Shown: in pieces, positions 52,244 through 59,278 of the stretch
How the letters are laid out: each line of letters starts with the position of its first letter
How positions within the stretch are numbered: position 1 is the first letter of the stretch
NCBI RefSeq assembly: GCF_020850895.1
Contig: NZ_JADZDS010000065.1
Location: 1 to 59,278 of the forward strand
Direction of reading: 5' to 3'
Source of the DNA: Thermomonas sp.
GTDB lineage: Bacteria > Pseudomonadota > Gammaproteobacteria > Xanthomonadales > Xanthomonadaceae
DNA: 59,278 nt
Position numbers and translations under genes: made by a program
The notes under the pieces: model-generated
Seen by the model: only the letters and a program-made list of their open reading frames with translations
Told to the model about the DNA's origin: nothing
Database searches by the model: none

Positions 52244-54148
52244 TTACGCGGCATCACCACGTAGCGCCTTCACCTTTCCTTCCAGCAGCGCCGCACTGGC
52301 TTCACTGGCGGGCACCGGCACCCCGGCCAGCACCTCGATCTTGGCCCACAGCCGACGCGGCAAGCGGGCGCGGTGCAAGCGCGAGTCGCGATTGCTCCAC
52401 ATGCTGCCCCACATGTTCTTCAGCGCCAGCGGCACCACCGGCACCTGCTGGCCGCGCGCGGCAGCACGCTGCATGATCTTCTCCATGCCGGGCCGGAACG
52501 GGGCGATCTGGCCGTCCGGGGTCAATGCGCCTTCCGGGAAGATGCACACCAGCTCGCCTTCGGCCAGCGCCGCATCCACCGCGTCGAATGCGCGCGCCAT
52601 CACCTCGGGATCCTCGCGTGCGCCGGCAATCGGGATGGTCTTGGCGGTCTTGAAGATCCAGCGCAGCACCGGGATGTTGAAGATCTTGTAATACATCACG
52701 AAGCGCGCCGGCCGCGGAATGCAGGCCCCCAACACCAGCGCGTCCATGAAACTGACGTGGTTGCACACCAGCAGCGCCGCGCCTTCGTCGGGCACGTTGG
52801 CCTCGATCCCGTGCAGCTTCAGCCGGTACAAGCTGCGTACCATCAGCCAGCACAGGAAACGCATCAGGAACTCTGGGACGATGGTGAAGATCCAGAGCGC
52901 CACGAGCGTGTTGGCGATTGCCAAGGCAAGGAACAACTGCGGGATCGTCCAACCCAACACGCGCTGCACGAAAATACCGATCAAGGCCGCAAGCACGATG
53001 AACATCGCGTTCTGGATGTTCATCCCGGCGATCACTCGCGCCAACTCAGTCCGCGGCGTGCGGCTCTGGATCAGGGCGAACAGCGGCACCACGAAGAAAC
53101 CGGTGAACAGGCCCACGCCGACCAGATCCATGACGATCCGCCAGCTCCCCGGCGCCTGCGCGAATTGCGCGACCGTCATCCCTTGCGCCAACGCCTGGCC
53201 GGGGCGGGCGAAATACAGGTCGAGCAGGAAGGCGCTGATGCCGAGTGCGCCCAGCGGCACCAGGCCGATTTCGACCGTGCGACCCGAGAGTTTTTCGCAG
53301 GACATCGAGCCGATGCCGGCGCCCACCGAGAACAACGCCAACGCGAAGATATAGAGATTCTGGGTGCCGCCGAGGTTGTCCTGTGCATACACCGGCAACT
53401 GCGCGGTGAGAATGGTGCCGACGAACCAGAACCAGCTTACTCCCAGCACCGCGTTGCGCACTGCCAGCCGCTGGCGGGTGAGCTGCCAGATTTGCAGGCT
53501 GACCCGCAGCACGTTCCAGTCCACCTTGAGTTCGGGATTGCCGGCATCGACCTTGGGGATGCGCCGCGCAACCAGATTCCCGGCGATCGCCATCAGGATC
53601 ACCGACACCGCCGCCACCTGCGGGCCGTGCGCGCCGGCGAGCTGGAAGATCAGCCCGCCGAAGATCATGCCGACGAGGATCGACAGCGAGGTGCCCATTT
53701 CGACCAAGCCATTGCCGCCGGTCAGTTCTTCGGGCTTGAGCACCGAGGGCAGGATCGAATATTTCACCGGCCCGAACAGGGTGGACTGCATGCCGGTGCA
53801 GAACAGCGCCACCAGCAGCACCGGCATGCTCTGCAGCAGGAAACCCACTGCCGCCAGCGACATGATCGCGATCTCCATCGTGGTGGTGATCACGATGAGC
53901 TTCTGTTTCTCCAATCGCTCTGCGATCTGCCCGGCGCTGGCCGAAAACAGGAAGAACGGCAGGATGAAGATCGCCGGCGCGAGGTTCGCGTACAGCCCCA
54001 TCTGGGCGCTGCCCACCGCCATGAATGCCAGCAAGCCGATGATGGCCTGCCGATAGACGTTGTCGTTGAACGCGCCCAGCCCCTGCACGATGAAATAGGG
54101 CAGGAAGCGGCGCTGGGAGAGCAGGTTGAACTGGCTGTGGCCGGACAT
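52244..54148 (-). CDS. LplT-like MFS transporter fused to PlsC-type acyltransferase
   Basis: This 634-residue protein has an N-terminal MFS domain (about 1-410, twelve helices; FIVQGLGAFNDNVYRQAIIGLL, GPVKYSILPSVLKPEELTGGNG) like the lysophospholipid transporter LplT. A C-terminal PlsC-type acyltransferase (about 430-634) has NHVSFMD (HX4D), FPEGALTPDG and PRPARFVMYY. In E. coli LplT and Aas (acyltransferase plus acyl-ACP synthetase) are separate; here the transporter is joined to the acyltransferase and no acyl-ACP synthetase domain is present. It should take up and reacylate lysophospholipids, as in other proteobacterial fusions. Confidence 0.85.
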   Translation of the reverse strand: MSGHSQFNLLSQRRFLPYFIVQGLGAFNDNVYRQAIIGLLAFMAVGSAQMGLYANLAPAIFILPFFLFSASAGQIAERLEKQKLIVITTTMEIAIMSLAAVGFLLQSMPVLLVALFCTGMQSTLFGPVKYSILPSVLKPEELTGGNGLVEMGTSLSILVGMIFGGLIFQLAGAHGPQVAAVSVILMAIAGNLVARRIPKVDAGNPELKVDWNVLRVSLQIWQLTRQRLAVRNAVLGVSWFWFVGTILTAQLPVYAQDNLGGTQNLYIFALALFSVGAGIGSMSCEKLSGRTVEIGLVPLGALGISAFLLDLYFARPGQALAQGMTVAQFAQAPGSWRIVMDLVGVGLFTGFFVVPLFALIQSRTPRTELARVIAGMNIQNAMFIVLAALIGIFVQRVLGWTIPQLFLALAIANTLVALWIFTIVPEFLMRFLCWLMVRSLYRLKLHGIEANVPDEGAALLVCNHVSFMDALVLGACIPRPARFVMYYKIFNIPVLRWIFKTAKTIPIAGAREDPEVMARAFDAVDAALAEGELVCIFPEGALTPDGQIAPFRPGMEKIMQRAAARGQQVPVVPLALKNMWGSMWSNRDSRLHRARLPRRLWAKIEVLAGVPVPASEASAALLEGKVKALRGDAA

Positions 54149-54272
54149 GGAAACGCCTGCTGAAGTACCACGGGAGGATAACGGATGCTGGAGGCGGTTC
54201 CGGTGGCGGTATCATTCCGCTGCCGCAGGTCTCCCCACCGGAAGCCAAGGCCCCATCCAGTCAGGAGGCACC

Positions 54273-54519
54273 ATGTCTCTCGCCCGCCGCGCCAGCGTGC
54301 CGCACGCCGCCATGCTGATGATCCTCGCGACCGGTGCGTTGCTGTGTGCCACCATGGGCTATCGTGGGGCGCAGCGCGCATCGTCGACCATGAAGCCCTG
54401 TTCGAGCCCCGCCTGACCGGGGTGGCCAACGAGAGCCGGCTGGTCTGGCATGGTTCGGCGTCATGCTGGCCACCGCAGCGCTGGTTGTTCTGAAATCGAT
54501 GCGGCGCAATCGCGCCTGA
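54273..54519 (+). pseudogene. Frameshifted small two-helix membrane protein
   Basis: AGGAGG precedes an ATG at 54273 that encodes a first helix (MLMILATGALLCATMGY). The frame then closes at 54414. A second frame from about 54380 continues VDHEALFEPRLTGVANESRLVW. A third from about 54451 continues WFGVMLATAALVVLKSMRRN to a TGA at 54517-54519. Joined, they give a plausible protein of about 80 residues with two helices, so two frameshifts are likely. One of them may be a 5-bp TGGCA duplication near 54446. Alternatively the 47-residue peptide is functional. The ribosome site of the next gene follows directly. Confidence 0.45.
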
Positions 54520-54529
54520 GGAGAGTTCC

Positions 54530-55417
54530 ATGGATGCACGAGGCTTGGGCATGGTGACGGTGATTGCCACCAGCTTCCCGCTGGCACTGGCTCTGGCTGT
54601 CATCCATTGGCAAGTGAACCAGAGCCGCATGCTGAAGGCACAGGATGCGGTCGATGACGTGGCCTCCAAACTGCCGGCGGAGCGCCAGCGCCGGCGCATC
54701 GAGGAGCGCAGCGACAAGATCCAGTGGCTGACCGTGCAGATGCTGATCTTTGGCATGGCGGCTTGGGTCGCCGTGGTGGCCTCGCAGATCCCATGGACCG
54801 CGTTGCGCTTGTCCTGGATCGACGGGGCGATACTGCTGCTTGCGGTGGGTTGGGCGGGGCTGACCATCCGCCAGCTTTCGGTGTTGTGGGAGGAGCGGCG
54901 CGGTGGCGGTGATGGCGTGCGCGCCGAGGTGGCCGTGGCGCGCGAGCTGGATGGGCTGCAGGCACTGGGTTGCCAGGTTTTCCACGAGGTCCCGGTGCGG
55001 GATTTCGATATCGACCATGTGATCATCGGCAACACGGCCGTGTTCGCGTTGGAGACCAAGGCGCGTCGCAAGGGCGGCAACGGTGCAAAAGCCGAAGTGC
55101 GCTATGACGGCAACACCCTGCATTTCCCGCACTGGGCCGAAACCAGGCCCCTGGAGCAGTCGCGCATGCAGGCGCGCTGGCTAGCCGATTACCTTGGCGA
55201 GCTGCTGGGGCGTCCGGTTCCGGTCATTCCGGTGCTGTGCCTGCCAGGGTGGAGCGTGTGCGAGGAGCCGGGAGCCGAACAGGGTGATGTGCGCGTCATC
55301 GACCCGAATGCGGAACCGCATTTCCTGTCCGCCAATGCCCAGACGCCGCTCGATCCGGAATTCAGGGTCAGCGTGGTCAAGTCCATCCACGCCCTCTACC
55401 GCAAGATTGCGACCTGA
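54530..55417 (+). CDS. NERD-domain membrane protein
   Basis: This 295-residue protein has an N-terminal helix (GMVTVIATSFPLALALAVIHW), a helical hairpin region, and a pair of membrane helices (LTVQMLIFGMAAWVAVVASQ, WIDGAILLLAVGWAGLTI, about 65-120). It ends in a NERD domain (about 130-270) with AEVAVARELDGL, HEVPVRDFDIDHVIIGNTAVFALETKARRK (D and E-x-K as in PD-(D/E)XK nucleases) and QARWLADYLGE. NERD proteins are often defence or stress linked, but nothing here shows an active nuclease. GAGGAG precedes the ATG. Confidence 0.72.
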   Translation: MDARGLGMVTVIATSFPLALALAVIHWQVNQSRMLKAQDAVDDVASKLPAERQRRRIEERSDKIQWLTVQMLIFGMAAWVAVVASQIPWTALRLSWIDGAILLLAVGWAGLTIRQLSVLWEERRGGGDGVRAEVAVARELDGLQALGCQVFHEVPVRDFDIDHVIIGNTAVFALETKARRKGGNGAKAEVRYDGNTLHFPHWAETRPLEQSRMQARWLADYLGELLGRPVPVIPVLCLPGWSVCEEPGAEQGDVRVIDPNAEPHFLSANAQTPLDPEFRVSVVKSIHALYRKIAT

Positions 55418-55440
55418 TCCGGTCCGGGAGCGATCCGGCA

Positions 55441-56469
55441 TCAGGGTGTGATCACGGTGCGAGTGTGGCCGCGAAAGCCGGCCAGTGCGTCCAGCCGCTG
55501 GTTGATGACGTCGGCATCGAGCGGAATGGTGTCGGCGATCACGCCCTTGAGGTCGAGCTTGCCGCGGTGCAGGAAGTCCATCAGGGTCACCAACTCACTG
55601 CGTAGATGGTCGGAGACCCCGATCACTTCCGTTTCACGGCAGATCAGGTCGCCGAAGCTGTCCACCTCGAACGGCGCTTGGGTGATCCCGGCAATCGCGG
55701 CGCGACCTTGCACCGCCAGCGCCGCCACCGCCTGGCGTTGGGTCAGCGGCAGGCCGGCAAACTCCAGGGCGACCTCGACCCCGTCACCGCCGGTGGCTTC
55801 GCGCAGCTGCCGCACCGGCGGGCCGTCGGCCGGATCGATCGGCGTGGCGCCGAAGCCGCGTGCTGTGGCGAGCTTGCCCGGGTCGATGTCGACGGCAAAG
55901 ACCTGCGCGGCTCCACAAGCAAAAGCCAGTTGGATGGCCGACAGGCCCAGTCCGCCGCTGCCGAACACCGCGACGCGATCACCGGGTGCGAGCCGTGCCT
56001 TGCGCAAGGCATGGAAGGCGGTGGCGCTGGAGCACATCAGGATCGCCGCTTCCGCCGCACCGACGCCGTCGGCCACGGGGATCGCGTTGTGCGCCGGGGC
56101 TACCGTGTATTGGGCATAGCCGCCGTCGAGGTGCTTGCCGAGCATCTTCCCGTGCCGACAGAACTGCTCCAGGCCGCGTGCGCAGGCGTCGCAGCGACCG
56201 CAGGTGACGAGGTAGTGCAGTGCGACGCGATCACCGATGTCCACCGAATCCACGCCCGGGCCGAGGGCATCCACGCGGCCGGCGATCTCGTGTCCCGGCG
56301 TGATCGGCAAGCGCGCGACACTGGCGATGCCATCACGGTAATGGGTGTCGGAATGGCACATCCCGGCCGCTTCGATGCGGATGCGGATTTCGCCAGGCCC
56401 GGGCTCGGGCAGTGCAGTCTCGCGTTGCTGCAGGGGCTTGCCGAGTTCGAAGATCTGCACACAGCGCAT
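55441..56469 (-). CDS. Zinc-dependent alcohol dehydrogenase (MDR family)
   Basis: This 342-residue medium-chain dehydrogenase has the catalytic-zinc Cys in GMCHSDTHY, GHEIAGRV with the second ligand, the structural-zinc cluster of four Cys in VTCGRCDACARGLEQFC, and the Rossmann motif GSGGLGLSAIQLA. Cofactor is likely NAD, from DIDPGKL after the Rossmann strand. The alcohol is unknown. It lies 23 nt after purD on the same strand. GGGAG precedes the ATG at 56469. Confidence 0.85.
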   Translation of the reverse strand: MRCVQIFELGKPLQQRETALPEPGPGEIRIRIEAAGMCHSDTHYRDGIASVARLPITPGHEIAGRVDALGPGVDSVDIGDRVALHYLVTCGRCDACARGLEQFCRHGKMLGKHLDGGYAQYTVAPAHNAIPVADGVGAAEAAILMCSSATAFHALRKARLAPGDRVAVFGSGGLGLSAIQLAFACGAAQVFAVDIDPGKLATARGFGATPIDPADGPPVRQLREATGGDGVEVALEFAGLPLTQRQAVAALAVQGRAAIAGITQAPFEVDSFGDLICRETEVIGVSDHLRSELVTLMDFLHRGKLDLKGVIADTIPLDADVINQRLDALAGFRGHTRTVITP

Positions 56470-56492
56470 GGTGGCTCCCGGGAGATCGTTGT

Positions 56493-57779
56493 TCAGCGTC
56501 GTTCGCGTGCGACTGCCCGCCAGCCGATGTCGTTGCGATGGAATTCGTGGGTCCAGTGGATGGAGGCAACGCCCGCATAGGCATTGCGCTGTGCGTCCAG
56601 CACGGAGTCGCCCAGCGCGGTCACGCACAACACCCGGCCGCCCGCACTCAGCACGCGTCCACCGGCATCCTGCGCGGTCCCGGCATGGAACACCTTGGCC
56701 TGCGCCGGCACCGCATCCAGCCCGCTGATCACGTCGCCGCTGATCGGTGACTCGGGGTAGGGCTTGGCGGCCATCACCACGCCCAGCGCCGGACGTGGAT
56801 CCCACTGCGCTGCAACGCCTGCGAGCCTGCCGTCGATCGCGGCCTCGACGAGCTCGACCAGATCCGATTGCAGGCGCAGCATCACCGGTTGGGTTTCCGG
56901 GTCACCGAAGCGCACGTTGAATTCGATCACCTTGGGCGCGCCGCTGGCGTCGATCATCAGCCCGGCGTACAGGAAACCGGTGAACGGAATGCCATCGGCG
57001 AGCATCCCCTGCACCGTGGGATTGACCACCTCGCGCATGACGCGGGCGTGCACATCGGGGGTGACGACCGGCGCCGGCGAGTACGCGCCCATGCCGCCGG
57101 TATTGGGGCCGGTGTCGCCATCGCCCACGCGCTTGTGGTCCTGCGAGGTCGCCATCGGCAATGCGGTGGTGCCGTCCACCATCGAGATGAAGCTGGCTTC
57201 TTCGCCGTCCAGAAATTCTTCGATGACCACGCGCGCGCCGGCATCACCGAAGGCATTGCCGGAGAGCATGTCACGCACTGCGGCTTCGGCTTCGGCCAGG
57301 GTCATCGCCACGATCACGCCCTTGCCCGCGGCCAGGCCATCGGCCTTGATCACGATCGGCGCGCCCTTGTCGTGCACGTAGGCAAGTGCGGCGTCGACAT
57401 CGGTATGCACGGCGTAGAACGCGGTGGGGATGCCGTGACGGGCGAGGAACGCCTTGGCGAACGCCTTGCTGCCTTCCAGCTGGGCCGCGGCAGCGGTGGG
57501 GCCGAAAATCCGCAAGCCCGCGGCGCGGAAGCGATCCACCACGCCGGCCACCAGCGGCACTTCCGGGCCGACCACGGTCAGCGCAACGCCTTCGCTTTGC
57601 GCAAGTCGCAGCAGGCCGTCGAGGTCGGTGACCTTGATCGGCACGTTGCGGCATTTGGCCTCGAGCGCGGTGCCGGCATTGCCGGGCGCCACCAGCACGT
57701 CGGAGACGCAGGGCGACAGCGCCAGCTTCCACGCCAGCGCGTGTTCTCGGCCGCCGGAACCGATGACCAGGACTCTCAA
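56493..57779 (-). CDS. purD: Phosphoribosylamine-glycine ligase
   Basis: This ATP-grasp enzyme joins glycine to phosphoribosylamine in purine synthesis. The 428-residue protein (E. coli PurD about 429) has the N-terminus RVLVIGSGGREHALAWKLA, GSKAFAKAFLARHGIPTAFY, APIVIKADGLAAGKGVIVA and EFNVRFGDPETQPVMLRLQSDL. The start is a TTG at 57779 with AGGAG just upstream; an ATG at 57815 adds a non-family extension. Purine genes on this strand: purH, a lipoprotein gene, purD, ADH, with gaps of 10, 10 and 23 nt. Confidence 0.95.
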   Translation of the reverse strand: MRVLVIGSGGREHALAWKLALSPCVSDVLVAPGNAGTALEAKCRNVPIKVTDLDGLLRLAQSEGVALTVVGPEVPLVAGVVDRFRAAGLRIFGPTAAAAQLEGSKAFAKAFLARHGIPTAFYAVHTDVDAALAYVHDKGAPIVIKADGLAAGKGVIVAMTLAEAEAAVRDMLSGNAFGDAGARVVIEEFLDGEEASFISMVDGTTALPMATSQDHKRVGDGDTGPNTGGMGAYSPAPVVTPDVHARVMREVVNPTVQGMLADGIPFTGFLYAGLMIDASGAPKVIEFNVRFGDPETQPVMLRLQSDLVELVEAAIDGRLAGVAAQWDPRPALGVVMAAKPYPESPISGDVISGLDAVPAQAKVFHAGTAQDAGGRVLSAGGRVLCVTALGDSVLDAQRNAYAGVASIHWTHEFHRNDIGWRAVARERR

Positions 57780-57789
57780 TCTCCTCTCC

Positions 57790-58242
57790 TCACGGGGGCG
57801 TGTGTGCGCCGGCATCGTGCGTTGCGCTCGGGCAATCGCGGGCGGGCATCGAGACCTCGAAGAACACCCCGCCGTGGCGATCGACGAAACGCCTCTTCAG
57901 GACCGCGGTGGTGTGTAACAGGGGACGGACGTCGGGCTCAAGGCACCACTTCAGCAGGTCGATTTGCTCGGCCTGCTGGAGTTCGTTGAAACGGGGGTTT
58001 TGTCGGGTCTTGGCTGCGGTGCCGAGCGGGCTGCGGATCACTTCCACCAAGGCGTTGCCTTCCACCTTGACCGATTCGACCACGAGGTCCTCGATATAGG
58101 GTTTGGGCAAGGCCGCGGCCATCGTCGCCTGCACCTGCGCAAGCGCCTGCCGGGTGTCGCTGTTGCCACCGCTGCAGGCGGCCACCGCCAGCAGGCTGCC
58201 GAAGACCAGTGGGTGGATGATGCGAGCGGAAACATTGGCCAT
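57790..58242 (-). CDS. Predicted lipoprotein inside the purH-purD operon
   Basis: This 150-residue protein has an N-terminal lipoprotein signal with lipobox in VAACSGG (near residue 24). The mature part has no domain I recognise; features include [25 protein letters not shown] and a Cys pair ([16 protein letters not shown]) that could form a disulphide in the periplasm. It lies between purH and purD with only 10 nt on each side, so it is co-transcribed with purine genes. A link to purine synthesis is not evident. ATG 58242 is preferred as start of the signal peptide. Confidence 0.6.
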   Translation of the reverse strand: MANVSARIIHPLVFGSLLAVAACSGGNSDTRQALAQVQATMAAALPKPYIEDLVVESVKVEGNALVEVIRSPLGTAAKTRQNPRFNELQQAEQIDLLKWCLEPDVRPLLHTTAVLKRRFVDRHGGVFFEVSMPARDCPSATHDAGAHTPP

Positions 58243-58252
58243 GGCGGCGTCC

Positions 58253-59278
58253 TCAGTGGCGGAAATGCCTGACACCAGTAAACACCATCGCAATCCCGTG
58301 TTCATTCGCAGCCGCAATCACTTCGCTGTCGCGCATCGAGCCGCCCGGTTGAATCACCGCCTTGATGCCAGCCTCGGCCGCGGCGTCGATGCCGTCGCGG
58401 AACGGGAAGAACGCATCGCTGGCCATCACCGAGCCGGGCACGATCAAGCCCGCGTCCACGGCCTTGATCCCGGCGATGCGGGCCGAATACACGCGGCTCA
58501 TCTGCCCGGCACCGACGCCAATGGTGCGGCTGTCCTTGGCATAGACGATCGCGTTGGACTTGACGAATTTCGCCACCTTCCAGGCAAACAGCAGGTCGGC
58601 AAATTGCGCTTCGGTGGGGGCCAGCGTGCTCACCACCTTCAATGCATCACGGGTGACAACGTGGGCGTCGGCGGTTTGCAGCAGCATCCCGGAGTTGACC
58701 CGCTTGCTGTCGATGAAGCCGGGCGTGACCGGTGCCAGCGGAATGCGCAGTACGCGGACGTTCGCTTTCTTTTTTGCGTAGGCCAGCGCGTCGTCGTCGT
58801 AATCCGGGGCGATCAAGACTTCGACGAACTGGCGATCCAGGATGGTTTTGCAGGTGGCGCCATCGAGCTTGGTATTGAAGGCGAGGATGCCGCCGAAGGC
58901 ACTGGTGGGATCGGTGGCATAGGCCGCTTCGTAGCTGTCCGCGCAGCCGTTGCCCACGGCAACGCCGCAGGGGTTGGCGTGCTTCACGATCACGCAGGCC
59001 GGGGCATCGAACTGGCGCACGCATTCCCACGCTGCATCGCTGTCTGCGATGTTGTTGAAGCTGAGTTCCTTTCCCTGCAATTGGGTAAACGTCGCCAGTG
59101 AGCCGGGCGCCGGATACAGGTCGCGGTAGAACGCGGCCTGCTGATGCGGGTTCTCGCCGTAGCGCAGGTCCATCAGTTTGACGAAGCTGCCGTTGGCCTG
59201 CGCTGGGAAGGCACTGCGCGCCGGCACGGCGCTGCTGGCATCGGTGATTGCGGACAGGTAGTTGCTGATCGCGGCGTC
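58253..59278 (-). CDS. purH: Bifunctional AICAR transformylase / IMP cyclohydrolase, C-terminal part
   Basis: PurH does the last two steps to IMP. Only the C-terminal 341 residues are in the window; the gene continues past the right edge. The AICAR transformylase domain is clear: [16 protein letters not shown] (near the start of the visible part), [14 protein letters not shown] with catalytic Lys-His, [84 protein letters not shown] and GVRHFRH at the C-terminus. It leads the operon with the lipoprotein gene and purD. Confidence 0.96.
   Translation of the reverse strand, partial: DAAISNYLSAITDASSAVPARSAFPAQANGSFVKLMDLRYGENPHQQAAFYRDLYPAPGSLATFTQLQGKELSFNNIADSDAAWECVRQFDAPACVIVKHANPCGVAVGNGCADSYEAAYATDPTSAFGGILAFNTKLDGATCKTILDRQFVEVLIAPDYDDDALAYAKKKANVRVLRIPLAPVTPGFIDSKRVNSGMLLQTADAHVVTRDALKVVSTLAPTEAQFADLLFAWKVAKFVKSNAIVYAKDSRTIGVGAGQMSRVYSARIAGIKAVDAGLIVPGSVMASDAFFPFRDGIDAAAEAGIKAVIQPGGSMRDSEVIAAANEHGIAMVFTGVRHFRH

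Noticed and set aside
1-59278. CRISPR array, prophage or insertion sequence
   Set aside because: No regularly spaced direct repeats, no phage structural genes and no transposase frames; only small REP-like elements are present.

Overview
The window is a 59 kb piece of a GC-rich gammaproteobacterial chromosome, most likely family Xanthomonadaceae/Lysobacteraceae. The pointers are a Clp-type CRP homologue next to speD, an XrvA-like H-NS protein with a TWSGRGRQPRWL motif, DUF4124 and DUF6776 proteins, and several small intergenic hairpin repeats. I see no prophage, IS transposase, CRISPR array or rRNA operon. The only RNA gene I can place with confidence is tRNA-Gln(CTG). Genus and species cannot be told from the sequence alone.

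Layout. 1-3,154: the 3' end of trpE, then two related small secreted Ala/Pro/Lys/His-rich proteins that look like acid-shock (Asr-type) proteins. Each has the same kind of 18-bp palindrome about 95-105 bp upstream and a strong terminator downstream, and they are followed by an OmpR-type response regulator and its histidine kinase. 3,274-13,905: a SIMPL-domain protein, then trpG-trpD, then a complete cyanophycin module (iadA, cphB, cphA and a second Mur-ligase-like cphA homologue), then trpC and a HAD phosphatase. The tryptophan genes are therefore physically interrupted by genes for making and breaking down the Asp-Arg storage polymer. 14,000-19,100: a GNAT enzyme and clp (minus), speD, an OmpA-type lipoprotein, rplM-rpsI behind a near-consensus sigma70 promoter, and tRNA-Gln. 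19,100-26,540: a 2OG-Fe oxygenase, a secreted protein with four 19-residue tetracysteine repeats, a fumarylacetoacetase/maleylacetoacetate isomerase pair, pilU, an OmpA/DUF4398 lipoprotein, a probable structured RNA region, a YdcH-like protein and a CBS-domain protein.

26,600-37,200: ketone-body and fatty-acid electron transfer genes (etfBA, the CoA transferase pair scoAB, and ETF-ubiquinone oxidoreductase), then an Mla-like ABC lipid transport operon (permease with an STAS-like N-terminus, ATPase, MCE protein, auxiliary lipoprotein) and a ThrE-type exporter. 37,100-43,200: an H-NS-like gene, proS, two DUF4124 proteins, pssA, a short holD-like gene plus rimI, queD, and bfd-bfr behind a promoter carrying a Fur-box-like sequence. 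43,200-49,460: a hybrid histidine kinase translationally coupled to a REC/degenerate GGDEF/degenerate EAL protein, then a DUF6776 protein, erpA and nudC. 49,480-59,278: DUF2752/CD225 membrane proteins, an SDR fused to a DoxX-like membrane domain, DUF2269, an LplT-PlsC fusion, a frameshifted small membrane protein, a NERD-domain protein, and a minus-strand operon reading purH (partial), a lipoprotein, purD and a zinc alcohol dehydrogenase.

The features most worth follow-up are the cyanophycin module inside the trp genes with its ATP-grasp-less CphA homologue, the Asr-like pair with matched palindromes beside a two-component system, the tetracysteine repeat protein, the degenerate c-di-GMP protein with its own kinase, the candidate structured RNA near 25.2-25.4 kb, and a four-copy dispersed hairpin element. 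All assignments come from reading the sequence and from recalled family knowledge; no database search was run.
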